Shown here piece after piece: positions 7,082-15,275 of a stretch of DNA of 40,564 nucleotides (within the stretch, counting starts at the first letter, position 1; every line of letters starts with the position of its first letter). The translations under genes and the position numbers were made by a program. The DNA is from [Clostridium] polysaccharolyticum (lineage in GTDB: Bacteria > Bacillota > Clostridia > Lachnospirales > Lachnospiraceae). Location: positions 195,658 through 236,221 of the forward strand of contig NZ_FOHN01000003.1 of assembly GCF_900111595.1 (NCBI RefSeq). Direction: 5' to 3'. The notes beneath the pieces were generated by a model, which was given only the letters and a program-made list of their open reading frames with translations, made no database searches and was not told the DNA's origin.

Positions 7082-9217
7082 ATGAAAGTGAATTTGGTAA
7101 CTAGTTTAGATAGAAAAGATGTATTAGAGTGCCTTCGTCTATGGAGCCTGCAAAGAACACTTGCAAAACGTGATTTGGAAGTGCAGATTTTAGATATAGA
7201 AGAAAAAACCAATATGGGGAGAAGTGAGGCGGAAGCATTTGGGGAACTCTTTCCTAATTATAAAAGAATTGCTTCCCGTCAAGAACTTGAGGAGGCTCTG
7301 GAGGAAGAAAGCCTGGTTTTTGTAACAGGCGTAAAGGCATGGAAATCCAGACATGCAGGTGCTGCCAAAAAAGCACTTATGTTAAAGGGTATTGATATAG
7401 AAAAATATGCATACAATGTAGGTATGGATTCTTCTGAATATGGGTTAATTGAGAAAGGTCCAATTAAGAAGCTGATTCAGGAGTTTAAATCCATATCTGT
7501 AAGCAAGCCAGAGGATCAGAAGTATTTAGCCGGTTTATATGTGAAGGAGATTCCGCTTTTATGTGACAATACCCTTCTTCTTCGGACCAATGAATATAAT
7601 TTGATTTTAAAAAAATATAACTCCATCCGAGATTACATTTTGTTAGATACCAGAAAGAAGGATCCGAAACTGATTGAATTAGCCAAAAAGGTCAAAAGAG
7701 ATACTGGATTAAGGGTAATCACGTTAGATGGTGGATTTGCGTTGAAACATGGTTTTCAGGGGGAAACCATTAAAACTTCACAGAAATTCCTAGGAGTAGT
7801 TAAGGGCGCAAAATATGTCATTACGGATAATGAACGAAGCGTTATGTTTTCAATGATTTATAAAAGACCTTTTTTGTATGTAAACGAAAATGCAGAAGGT
7901 CAGGAATGGCTTGCAAAACTCCTTAAGGATGTGAAATTAAAAGGAAACATGTTGGCGAATGCAGATGAGTATCAGGGAATAGAACAGTTTAAGCTATATA
8001 ATGGCTATGCATTGCATAAACGTCTTTCAGAGCAGAAAAAGGGAGCATATGCCCATTTAGACATGCTGACAGGTGTAGAACCAAAGAAAGATGAATTTGT
8101 TGATGCACCAACAGATATTTTGAAGAAGGATTGCTGTGGCTGTTATGCCTGTGCAGAAGTCTGTCCTGTAACAGCTATTCAAATGACACCAGACAAAAGG
8201 GGACATTATTTTCCTGTTGTGGATAAAGATACTTGTATTTCCTGTGGATTGTGTAAAAAGAGCTGTGTCATACAACAGCCTCGACTTGCAGGGAAAGAGG
8301 AAACATATCCGAAAGCAATTGCCGCATACCATAAGGAACTGGATACGAGAAAGGGAAGCACTTCAGGTGCTATGTTTCCTGGATTTGCCAGACATATTAT
8401 TGAAGACAAGCATGGTTACGTTGCTGGAGCAAAATATGATGAAGATATGAATGTAGTATCTGACGTTGCCAATACAATGGAAGGTGTAAAAGCATTCTAT
8501 GGTTCTAAATACTGTAAGAGTCTGTTAGATGGAAGCTATAAGCGAATCAAGGAACTGCTTGATCAGGGGGAATATGTATTATTCTCAGGTCTTCCTTGCG
8601 AGTGTTCCGCACTTCGTGCTTTCTTAAGAAAGGACTACGAAAAACTGTTCATATGTGAAATTATCTGCCATGCAGGCCCATCTGCAAAGGTATTTAAAGC
8701 ATATGTGAAGTATTTGGAAGATAAGTTTGGTTCCAAAGTAACCAATGTGACCTTCCGGCAGAAGAAAAATGGCTGGCAGGCACATCAGACCAGCATGGTC
8801 GTTGAGTTTCAAGACAGGGAACCATTACGGGTGGTGAATCGTTCCAATAATTATTACAGGATTTTTGCGAATGATTATATTGCCAGAGAAAGCTGTACCA
8901 GCTGCCGTTTTACTTATTTAAACAGGGCAGGAGACGTAACAATCGGTGATTTCTGGGGTATTCAGGAGATTCATCCGGAAATGTATGATAATCAGGGAGC
9001 TAGTTTTGTATTAATTAATAATAAACGAGGCCAGGAACTTTGGGACATGGCAAAAGATGAGTTTATATGGATTGACAGCAGTGTAGAAAAGATATTTAAA
9101 AAGAACCATAGAGAACCCATTTCCTATAAAATGGATAGTGATGAATTTTTCCATAGAATGGAAAAGGGAGAGGATATCAATCAGTTACTTGAGGAATTTA
9201 ATGATCTGAAGAAGTAG
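7082..9217 (+). CDS. Paralogous pyruvyltransferase-like / ferredoxin / FrhB fusion with a degenerate N-terminal domain
   Basis: A 711-residue paralogue of the preceding gene with the same domain order. The ferredoxin part (cysteines from ~351, DCCGCYACAEVCP, and CISCGLCKKSC ~35 residues later) and the FrhB-like part (STSGAMFPGFA, FSGLPCECSALRAFL, SCTSCRF, GDVTIGDFWG) are intact. The N-terminal ~330 residues keep the fold (MKVNLVTSLDRKD; VITDNERSVMFSMIYKRPF) but lack the NYGAVLQ and GSDQIWN motifs, and NERS replaces the SFHA segment, so this half may not transfer pyruvate. The start is uncertain: ATG codons lie at 7070, 7079 and 7082. I prefer 7082 because GGGG at 7072-7075 is suitably spaced and MKVNLVT aligns with the paralogue's MKIGIVT. 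The two proteins may work as a pair. Confidence 0.8.
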   Translation: MKVNLVTSLDRKDVLECLRLWSLQRTLAKRDLEVQILDIEEKTNMGRSEAEAFGELFPNYKRIASRQELEEALEEESLVFVTGVKAWKSRHAGAAKKALMLKGIDIEKYAYNVGMDSSEYGLIEKGPIKKLIQEFKSISVSKPEDQKYLAGLYVKEIPLLCDNTLLLRTNEYNLILKKYNSIRDYILLDTRKKDPKLIELAKKVKRDTGLRVITLDGGFALKHGFQGETIKTSQKFLGVVKGAKYVITDNERSVMFSMIYKRPFLYVNENAEGQEWLAKLLKDVKLKGNMLANADEYQGIEQFKLYNGYALHKRLSEQKKGAYAHLDMLTGVEPKKDEFVDAPTDILKKDCCGCYACAEVCPVTAIQMTPDKRGHYFPVVDKDTCISCGLCKKSCVIQQPRLAGKEETYPKAIAAYHKELDTRKGSTSGAMFPGFARHIIEDKHGYVAGAKYDEDMNVVSDVANTMEGVKAFYGSKYCKSLLDGSYKRIKELLDQGEYVLFSGLPCECSALRAFLRKDYEKLFICEIICHAGPSAKVFKAYVKYLEDKFGSKVTNVTFRQKKNGWQAHQTSMVVEFQDREPLRVVNRSNNYYRIFANDYIARESCTSCRFTYLNRAGDVTIGDFWGIQEIHPEMYDNQGASFVLINNKRGQELWDMAKDEFIWIDSSVEKIFKKNHREPISYKMDSDEFFHRMEKGEDINQLLEEFNDLKK

Positions 9218-9229
9218 ATGGAGATAACT

Positions 9230-10006
9230 ATGAATAAATATTTTAAAAACTTTTTGAAATACAGGCATTTGTTAGGTGAGTTAGTAAAAAAAGATATTAA
9301 ATTAAAATACAGACGTTCTTATCTGGGAATCCTTTGGACGCTGATTGAGCCGCTTTTAACAATGATTGTATTAAGTACTGTGTTTGGAAGCTTATATGGA
9401 AGAACGGATAAAACATTTCCGGTATATGTATTGACAGGGCGTCTTTTATATGCTTATTTTGCAAATTCAACCAAGGCATGTATGAGATCCATTCGGAGCC
9501 ATAGTGGAATGATTAAGAAAGTATATGTACCAAAATACATTTATCCGTTATCTAGCGTATGTTCCAATTATGTGACATTTTTAATTTCACTGATTGTGCT
9601 AGTAGCTGTAAGTATTGTATTAAAGGTAAATATATCCTATTATATTTTGTTTTCTGTTGTGCCATTAATTTTGCTTTTTGTAATGGCTTATGGAGTGGGA
9701 ATGATTTTGGCAACCATGTCCGTATTTTTCCGTGACTTAGAATATCTGTGGGGCGTTGCATTGATGATTATCATGTATACATCTGCCATTTTCTATCCAG
9801 TAGAAAGATTATATAAAACTGGGAAGGGCTGGATTTTAGAGCTGAATCCGATTTATAATCTGATTTCTTTATTCCGTTGTGCAGTATTTAGCACACCGAT
9901 TGAAGTAAGACATATTTTATATGCATGTGTGTTCAGCTTTGGTACCTTGTTCATTGGCATGCTGATGTTCTATAAGAAACAGGATAAGTTTATACTTTAC
10001 GTGTAA
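9230..10006 (+). CDS. ABC-2 type polysaccharide export permease (TagG/Wzm-like)
   Basis: A 258-residue integral membrane protein with about six hydrophobic segments. The N-terminus (LVKKDIKLKYRRSYLGILWTL) is the cytoplasmic interface motif of ABC-2 polymer exporters, and ELNPIYNLISLFR near the C-terminus is typical of TagG, Wzm and RfbA-type permeases. It should form the membrane channel that exports the polymer made by the upstream enzymes, using the ATPase encoded next. ATG at 9230 is preferred over 9218 (which abuts the previous stop) because GGAG at 9220-9223 is spaced for it. The stop codon lies inside the first palindrome of a tandem repeat array, leaving ~120 bases before the ATPase gene, which is unusual for such a gene pair. 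Confidence 0.9.
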   Translation: MNKYFKNFLKYRHLLGELVKKDIKLKYRRSYLGILWTLIEPLLTMIVLSTVFGSLYGRTDKTFPVYVLTGRLLYAYFANSTKACMRSIRSHSGMIKKVYVPKYIYPLSSVCSNYVTFLISLIVLVAVSIVLKVNISYYILFSVVPLILLFVMAYGVGMILATMSVFFRDLEYLWGVALMIIMYTSAIFYPVERLYKTGKGWILELNPIYNLISLFRCAVFSTPIEVRHILYACVFSFGTLFIGMLMFYKKQDKFILYV

Positions 10007-10090
10007 AGTTCTTTATGTATAAAGTTCTTTATGTATAAAGTTCTTTATGTATAAAGTTCTTTATGTATAAAGTTCTTTACGTGTAAAGAA
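9994..10090. repeat. 16-bp palindromic tandem repeat array between the two exporter genes
   Basis: About five and a half 16-bp units run from 10001 to 10088 (10001-10016, 10017-10032, 10033-10048, 10049-10064, 10065-10080, then a half unit). The common unit reads GTATAAAGTTCTTTAT. Every junction is a dyad (CTTTAT-GT-ATAAAG), and so is every unit (TAAAG-TT-CTTTA). Both ends carry the variant CTTTAC-GT-GTAAAG, with 7-bp arms on the left (9994-10009) and 8-bp arms on the right (10073-10090). The array begins inside the permease stop region and is not a multiple of three, so it is non-coding. Confidence 0.9.
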
Positions 10091-10126
10091 GATGCAGAGA
10101 AACGTAGTTCTTGAAAATGGAGGTAC

Positions 10127-10867
10127 ATGGTGAGTAAAGTAGCTGTTGATGTGAATCATGTCACGATGCGTTATAATATTAGTTCGCAAAAAGTAGATAA
10201 CTTAAAAGAATATTTTATCAAGTTTATTAAAAAGGAAATTATGTACAATGAATTTCTTGCCCTGGATGATGTTACTTTTCAGTTAAATAAAGGAGACCGG
10301 CTTGGCATCTTAGGTTTAAATGGTGCTGGCAAGAGTACTCTTTTGAAAGTAATTGCGGGTGTTCAGAAACCATCAGAGGGTTCTGTAACAGTAAGAGGCA
10401 AGATTGTACCATTACTGGAACTTGGAGCAGGATTTGATAAAGAATACACTGGAGCAGAGAATATTTATCTGTATGGAACGGTGCTTGGGTATTCAAAAGA
10501 TTTTATTCGTGAAAAATATGATGAAATTGTAGAGTTCTCAGAACTAGGGGATTTTATCAATGTTCCAGTAAAAAATTATTCTTCCGGGATGAAATCCCGT
10601 TTAGGATTTGCAATAGCAACTGTGGTACAGCCAGATGTTTTGATTCTAGATGAAGTGCTTGCAGTAGGAGATGCAAAATTCCGTAAAAAATGTGAGGCAA
10701 AGATTCAAGCAATGTTTGATAGTGGAGTTACAGTGCTATTTGTGTCACATTCCTTGCCACAGGTAAAACGTATCTGTAATAAAGGAATAATATTAGAGCA
10801 TGGCAAGTTAATTGCCATTGGAGAGATTGAAGACGTTGCTGCCGTTTATACAGAAAAAACCAGATAG
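10127..10867 (+). CDS. ABC transporter ATPase for polysaccharide/teichoic acid export (TagH/Wzt-like)
   Basis: A 246-residue nucleotide-binding subunit. Walker A is GLNGAGKST (63-71), the signature YSSGMKSRL (151-159), Walker B VLILDE (171-176), with a switch His in FVSHS. The N-terminal extension before Walker A (YNISSQKVDNLKEYFIKFIKK) and the VPLLELGAGFDKEYTGAENIYLYG segment are characteristic of TagH/Wzt/RfbB exporters. There is no C-terminal carbohydrate-binding domain of the long Wzt type. GGAGG at 10119-10123 lies only 3 bases from ATG 10127, so GTG at 10130 is an alternative start. This is the last gene of the polymer operon; a strong bidirectional terminator follows directly. Confidence 0.92.
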   Translation: MVSKVAVDVNHVTMRYNISSQKVDNLKEYFIKFIKKEIMYNEFLALDDVTFQLNKGDRLGILGLNGAGKSTLLKVIAGVQKPSEGSVTVRGKIVPLLELGAGFDKEYTGAENIYLYGTVLGYSKDFIREKYDEIVEFSELGDFINVPVKNYSSGMKSRLGFAIATVVQPDVLILDEVLAVGDAKFRKKCEAKIQAMFDSGVTVLFVSHSLPQVKRICNKGIILEHGKLIAIGEIEDVAAVYTEKTR

Positions 10868-10873
10868 AGATGA

Positions 10874-10911
10874 AAAAAGAGATACACAAAACAGGATGTG
10901 TATCTCTTTTT
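10874..10911. terminator. Bidirectional rho-independent terminator
   Basis: Perfect 15-base arms AAAAAGAGATACACA (10874-10888) and TGTGTATCTCTTTTT (10897-10911) around an 8-base loop. It serves the ABC ATPase gene on the plus strand and the large surface-protein gene on the minus strand. Confidence 0.95.
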
Positions 10912-10942
10912 GGATTAGCAAATTCACGATTGCTTTCTCTTC

Positions 10943-13444
10943 CTAGCTTGCCGTAATCGTGATAGGAAGATTTAAAAGTCTCTGGTTATTCATATCCATG
11001 ATATAGTTATCAGCTAAAGGCTTAAGCTGGATAAGCTGTCCTTTTGTCAAAGTTTCTTTTAATGTAAGTATTATCTGATTGGATTTTATTTTGCTGTCTT
11101 CTACAGTGAGTGCATTGCCATTGACCGTAACAGTATAATTAGCGTTATGAGGATTCCCTGTTCTTAAAGAAACTGGGAAATCAAGCGTAATGGTTTTGCC
11201 AGTAGCAGAGGCCTTTAGGCTAGATGGTTCTAATGCCTGGTTATTGGTTAAAATAATCATTATGCTATAAGGTTCCATAGCAGAATATGCATTTTTATAT
11301 CCCTTAATATTTGAAATTTTTATTGGATAAGGTGCGTTAGCAGTAATGGGATCAGGAGCTACCGTAAGTTTTACAACGGAAGGACAGCCATAGGAATTGG
11401 AAACAAGCTGTGCAGACTGAACCGTTACACCTGAAATGCTATAATTTGCTTTATTCTCAGCAGAAACATTATCAAGCATGTTGTCAAAGGTTATGTAGAT
11501 ATACTGATTCGCATTCCCTGCCAGCTGAATGGCAGATGGGGCTGGCAATGCAGCAGTTTCCCCCACTTCTTTGGTTACAGTAATAGTTTGTGAACCATTG
11601 TAATTGTAATATCCATCCAAAACCATAAAATCAGGAAGTGTAAAGGAATAGGTTGCAAGGTCTGTAAAGGTATTAGTGAAAGTAAGTGTTACAATGTTCT
11701 GGGAAGCTTCCGCCGTATAATTGTAGCTGGTTTCGGCTCCGATAATGCCATCTAACATGCTCTTTCCACTAATCTTGCCATTAGAAGCAAGAAGGGTTAC
11801 TGGTTCATTAAAGGTTAAAGTAAGTACAGTAGAAGAAGAGGAATTCCCCTTTTTGGTAGTAAAGCTGCTAGAAGTAACCGCTGGTATTGCACAAGCAGTA
11901 CCAAAGTTTATTGTCCGCTGCATAGAGGTGGCAGTAGCTCCAGCATTGTAGGCACTATAATTGTACAATACTGCAGAAACAGAAGTCTTTGTATTAAGCA
12001 GGCCAGTATCAAGAATCTGGTAAATGACTTCTTTTTTATTAAATTTATTTACCTCACCATTTAGCATAACATTGTTGACAAGAGCATATCCAGGAATCTG
12101 AATCGATTTATCAAAAACAGCGACAACACTGTTTCCATTGCGATAGAGATTCTGTAGCTGGGCTTGCCCAGTAGAAGTAGTGTTGGTATAAATGGCAGCG
12201 ATTAAAGGATAAGGATTGGTTGGGTTATTTGCCAAATCCACAATTCCATATAATGTTAAACTGATTCCAGCATTCTGATCCACTGGTGAAAGTCCTGTCA
12301 GATCTAGCAGGATTGATTTTTGGTCCTCTGAAAGCTTGTAATTGCCAGTTGTAGTAAATGCTGCTGGATTTACAAGGGTTTTGCCATCTGAACGTTTTGC
12401 ATCTTTTGCTACTAAATTGGTGATGGAAACAGGTTCATTAAAGTTTAAGGATACAATTAATCCTGTATCATCCACAGTACATCCTAAATAGGTAGGACCA
12501 ACGGTATCCTTTAATGTCCTGCTTTCTGAAAATGGTGTCAAAGGATAGCCGGACATAGATTTTATGGTTTTGCCTAATGAGATAGTATAAACACCGTTAA
12601 ATGCATTTTGGCTATGGATGGTTAGGATTTTTTGGTCTTCTGAAATGCTTCCTGTTAGAGTGCCTAACTGGCTGGCTTTGCTATCACCTTGAATTGCAAT
12701 AGCAGGAAGCAGTTTGGTATTTGCCAGCAGGGTAGAAGGATCCATAGCCTGATTAAAGGTAATAAGCAATTCATGACTGCTGAGTAAACCACAATCTACT
12801 ACAGTTACAGATGGTTTTTTAATAAACAGATGAATGGACTGTTTTTTGGTATTCTCTGGTGCAGCTGCTTTTTCAGCTGTAGCACCACAGCAGGCAGTTA
12901 AAGTTGTGTAGCCAGCTTTTTTTGGAGTGACAAGGCCTGTTTTTTCATTTACATCAGCCTTTGTGGTATCTTTTAGATAGAAGCGGATTACATCAGTGGA
13001 TGAGCTTTTACTAGAAGATGAAATTGTTCGGGCATTGAAATCATAGGTGGTGCCTAGCTCAATTATGTGGGCATCGTATTCTTCATCAATGACGGCATTA
13101 GTAAATTCAACAGCCTTTGCTGGAACTTTTACAGTTACTTTACATGTGAGTTTTTTTACTAGGGTGCCTTTTTTGGCAGTACAGGTAATGGTAACAGAAC
13201 CTTTCTTTTTCGCTGTAACAATTCCTTTAGAAGAAACACTGGCGATAGCAGAGCTGGAAGACTTCCATGTTGCCTTTGTTCCTCGAGGTGCAGTTAAGGT
13301 TAAAGTGCATTTTTTACCAACTCCGTTTAAAGTGCGGCTACTGGCATTTAGTTTATATGTAGCTGCAGCATTTAACGGGGTAACCGTAATGCACATGATG
13401 AAAACTAAACATAGTGATAAGAATAGACAAAATCTTTTTTTCAT
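10943..13444 (-). CDS. Large secreted surface protein with an N-terminal Big_2 domain and repeated SbsA/Big_5-like Ig domains
   Basis: An 833-residue exported protein. It begins with a clear signal peptide (MKKRFCLFLSLCLVFIMCI, then ...PLNAAA). Residues ~30-110 are a Big_2 (bacterial Ig-like 2) domain: WKSSSSAIASVSSKGIVTAKKKG is the diagnostic pattern. From ~215 onward about six units of ~100 residues recur, each with a strand such as LLITFNQAM, VSLNFNEPV, LTLTFNEPV or YITFDNML, followed by an NYS-type strand, as in SbsA/Big_5 Ig-like domains of S-layer and adhesion proteins. No LPXTG or SLH anchor is visible, so attachment, if any, is by another route. AAGGAGG lies just upstream of the ATG. 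It may be a structural surface protein sitting on the polymer made by the neighbouring operon, which is inference from position only. Confidence 0.85.
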   Translation of the reverse strand: MKKRFCLFLSLCLVFIMCITVTPLNAAATYKLNASSRTLNGVGKKCTLTLTAPRGTKATWKSSSSAIASVSSKGIVTAKKKGSVTITCTAKKGTLVKKLTCKVTVKVPAKAVEFTNAVIDEEYDAHIIELGTTYDFNARTISSSSKSSSTDVIRFYLKDTTKADVNEKTGLVTPKKAGYTTLTACCGATAEKAAAPENTKKQSIHLFIKKPSVTVVDCGLLSSHELLITFNQAMDPSTLLANTKLLPAIAIQGDSKASQLGTLTGSISEDQKILTIHSQNAFNGVYTISLGKTIKSMSGYPLTPFSESRTLKDTVGPTYLGCTVDDTGLIVSLNFNEPVSITNLVAKDAKRSDGKTLVNPAAFTTTGNYKLSEDQKSILLDLTGLSPVDQNAGISLTLYGIVDLANNPTNPYPLIAAIYTNTTSTGQAQLQNLYRNGNSVVAVFDKSIQIPGYALVNNVMLNGEVNKFNKKEVIYQILDTGLLNTKTSVSAVLYNYSAYNAGATATSMQRTINFGTACAIPAVTSSSFTTKKGNSSSSTVLTLTFNEPVTLLASNGKISGKSMLDGIIGAETSYNYTAEASQNIVTLTFTNTFTDLATYSFTLPDFMVLDGYYNYNGSQTITVTKEVGETAALPAPSAIQLAGNANQYIYITFDNMLDNVSAENKANYSISGVTVQSAQLVSNSYGCPSVVKLTVAPDPITANAPYPIKISNIKGYKNAYSAMEPYSIMIILTNNQALEPSSLKASATGKTITLDFPVSLRTGNPHNANYTVTVNGNALTVEDSKIKSNQIILTLKETLTKGQLIQLKPLADNYIMDMNNQRLLNLPITITAS

Positions 13445-13553
13445 TATACTCCTCCTTTTTAACTTTGCATTATATTTCCGTATCCATTTTACTATAAAAT
13501 TCCTATAAGTAAAAGAGAGAAGTAAAAATATACAGATATATACCAGTAAAGAA

Positions 13554-13592
13554 CTAGACAGATAAAAGGATAGAAAATTTTTATCTGTCTAG
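13554..13592 (-). terminator. Terminator of the peroxiredoxin gene
   Basis: Perfect 14-base arms CTAGACAGATAAAA (13554-13567) and TTTTATCTGTCTAG (13579-13592) around an 11-base loop. The minus-strand sequence after it (TTCTTT) is moderately T-rich. It lies 27 bases past the peroxiredoxin stop. Confidence 0.8.
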
Positions 13593-13618
13593 CAGAATCG
13601 GTAAATAAAAATTCTGGA

Positions 13619-14272
13619 CTATTTATCATTAATATTTTTATAGCACCAGAACCAGTCAGCACAGTCAAGACCTAAAGATTCCTGGTTATCTTCACGTACC
13701 AGCAGGCTGGAATAGTCTTTTGGAGCAGGAACAAGCACAGCCTCTCCTGGTTCCCAGTTGGCAGGAGTAACCACGTTGTATTTATCAGTTGTCTGTAGTG
13801 CTGTAAGCAGACGAAGAATTTCTGGAATATTTCTTCCGTTAGTAAGAGGATAAATAAGAATTGCACGGATCTTCTGTTCAGGGTCAATAAGAAATACGTT
13901 TCGGACGGTTTCTGTGCTGCTTACATCATCAGCTATCATGCCGTAAGCTTTTGCTATGTCACCGACACGATCTGCAATAATTGGAAATGGGACAGTAACT
14001 CCAGTTGTTTCAAAGATTGCACGGACCCAGGCAAGATGGGAAGGATTGCTGTCAATGCTGATGCCAAGTAATTGCGCATTTCGTGCTTCAAATTCCTTTG
14101 CCATAGTTGCAAATGCAAGAAACTCAGTAGAACAGACAGGAGTAAAATCTCCTGGATGAGAAAAGAATACAACCCATTTTCCTTTGTAATCGGACATCTT
14201 AAGATCACCTTGAGTAGTTACAGCGGTAAAATCTGGAGCCTTCTGGCCGATGCTTAATGATTTTCTTTCCAT
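13619..14272 (-). CDS. Peroxiredoxin, Prx6-type (AhpC/TSA family)
   Basis: A 217-residue cytosolic thiol peroxidase that reduces hydrogen peroxide and organic hydroperoxides. The peroxidatic Cys47 sits in the signature HPGDFTPVCSTEF. The C-terminal 1-cysPrx_C domain ends with C204-ADWFW-C210, the extra cysteine pair seen in archaeal-type Prx6 enzymes, where one acts as the resolving residue. So this is probably not a strict 1-Cys enzyme. Length fits the Prx6 class and exceeds AhpC (~187). The start at 14272 is chosen because AAGGAG lies 7 bases upstream; an in-frame codon ten residues earlier precedes that site. A 7-1-7 palindrome stands ~60 bases upstream and could control expression. It is divergent from the esterase genes. 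Confidence 0.92.
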   Translation of the reverse strand: MERKSLSIGQKAPDFTAVTTQGDLKMSDYKGKWVVFFSHPGDFTPVCSTEFLAFATMAKEFEARNAQLLGISIDSNPSHLAWVRAIFETTGVTVPFPIIADRVGDIAKAYGMIADDVSSTETVRNVFLIDPEQKIRAILIYPLTNGRNIPEILRLLTALQTTDKYNVVTPANWEPGEAVLVPAPKDYSSLLVREDNQESLGLDCADWFWCYKNINDK

Positions 14273-14329
14273 ACACGAACTCCTTTTGGTTAAAATAAAC
14301 ACTTTATTGTATGCGGCTTCTGAAAAATG

Positions 14330-14347
14330 TGGTACAATTTAATTGTA
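14330..14347. promoter_or_regulatory. Extended -10 promoter overlapping a perfect 7-1-7 inverted repeat
   Basis: TGG-TACAAT (14330-14338) is an extended -10 for the esterase genes. The 15-bp palindrome TACAATT-T-AATTGTA occupies 14333-14347, covering the -10 and the expected start site. A minus-strand TACAAT at 14311-14306 could serve the divergent peroxiredoxin gene, so a protein bound here could control both directions. Confidence 0.6.
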
Positions 14348-14375
14348 GTTATTATTTATTTAGGGGGTAATTAAT

Positions 14376-15254
14376 ATGACATATGAAGAACAGAAAGCAG
14401 CAATAAAACTAGCGATTGAGGCATTCGCTTCAGTGCCATGTGGTGAAATTCTGCCTTCCGTATGGAAAGTACCTGAGGGATATGTATTGGAAAAATATAC
14501 ATTGCACCATGTGCCAACGGAGCACTTAATTCCACCCAAAAGCAATGGAAAGGTAATTTATCTTTTACACGGAGGAGGATTTGTGACTGCTTTAAGCGAT
14601 ATGTATCGGGAGGCAGCAGTCCATTATTCTAAAATGGCAGGAGATGCAGAGATATTTATGATAGATTATCGTATAGCACCAACAGATCAGGCACCAGCGG
14701 CATTAGAAGATGCTGTTTTAGTTTATCAATGGATTTTAGAGAAGGGATACCATGCAGAAGATATTGTATTCGTAGGAGATTCTGCAGGTGGTAACCTCGT
14801 TTTGACTACAACGCTTTTCTTAAAAGATAATTCAATTCCTTTACCTAAAGGCATTATAGCACTATCACCTTGGACATGCATCCAGTCTACATACCCATCT
14901 ATGACAGAAAACAGAGAGAAAGATTTATTACTCGGTACAAATGGATTAAAAATCGCATCTGAAGTATATAATTCCAGATATTTTCAAAATAGTGACTTAA
15001 AAGATGCTTACAATTCTCCAGCATATGGAGACTATACGGGATTTCCAAGTCTGCTTATTATAGCAGGAAGTTACGAGGTATTACGAGACGATTCTAGTGC
15101 AGTTGCAGAAGCGGCAAAAAAAGCAGGAGTAGATGTAAAGCACATTATTTATGAAGGGCAGTCCCATGCATTTCCATTATCTTTGGCAGAAGAAGAGGCA
15201 AGTAAAAAGGCATGGAAAGAGATGCAGTTATTTATGAATAAAGTATTTCAATAA
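14376..15254 (+). CDS. Alpha/beta hydrolase, HSL-family esterase (first of a tandem pair)
   Basis: A 292-residue cytosolic carboxylesterase-like enzyme. The oxyanion motif HGGG is at 65-68 and the nucleophile Ser136 sits in GDSAGGN. The triad acid is in EVLRDDS near 234-239 and His264 is in GQSHAF. This HGGG plus GDSAGG combination defines the hormone-sensitive-lipase group of esterases and acetyl-hydrolases acting on short acyl esters; the substrate cannot be told. There is no signal peptide. GGGGG precedes the ATG at a normal distance. The next gene, 21 bases downstream, is a close paralogue, and the pair ends at a terminator shared with a convergent TetR gene. Confidence 0.88.
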   Translation: MTYEEQKAAIKLAIEAFASVPCGEILPSVWKVPEGYVLEKYTLHHVPTEHLIPPKSNGKVIYLLHGGGFVTALSDMYREAAVHYSKMAGDAEIFMIDYRIAPTDQAPAALEDAVLVYQWILEKGYHAEDIVFVGDSAGGNLVLTTTLFLKDNSIPLPKGIIALSPWTCIQSTYPSMTENREKDLLLGTNGLKIASEVYNSRYFQNSDLKDAYNSPAYGDYTGFPSLLIIAGSYEVLRDDSSAVAEAAKKAGVDVKHIIYEGQSHAFPLSLAEEEASKKAWKEMQLFMNKVFQ

Positions 15255-15275
15255 AGTACTTAAGGAGGACTACTT

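Noticed and set aside
10001-10088. CRISPR-like array
   Set aside because: The units are 16 bp and contiguous, with no spacers between them; no cas genes are nearby.
13047-13508. Plus-strand frame of 153 codons opposite the N-terminus of the large surface protein
   Set aside because: It is antisense to a confident signal peptide and Big_2 domain and lacks a ribosome site.
14306-14338. ATTGTA...TACAAT spaced 27 bp as a single operator
   Set aside because: The two halves coincide with minus- and plus-strand -10 elements, which explains the symmetry; the tighter 7-1-7 palindrome is the better candidate.
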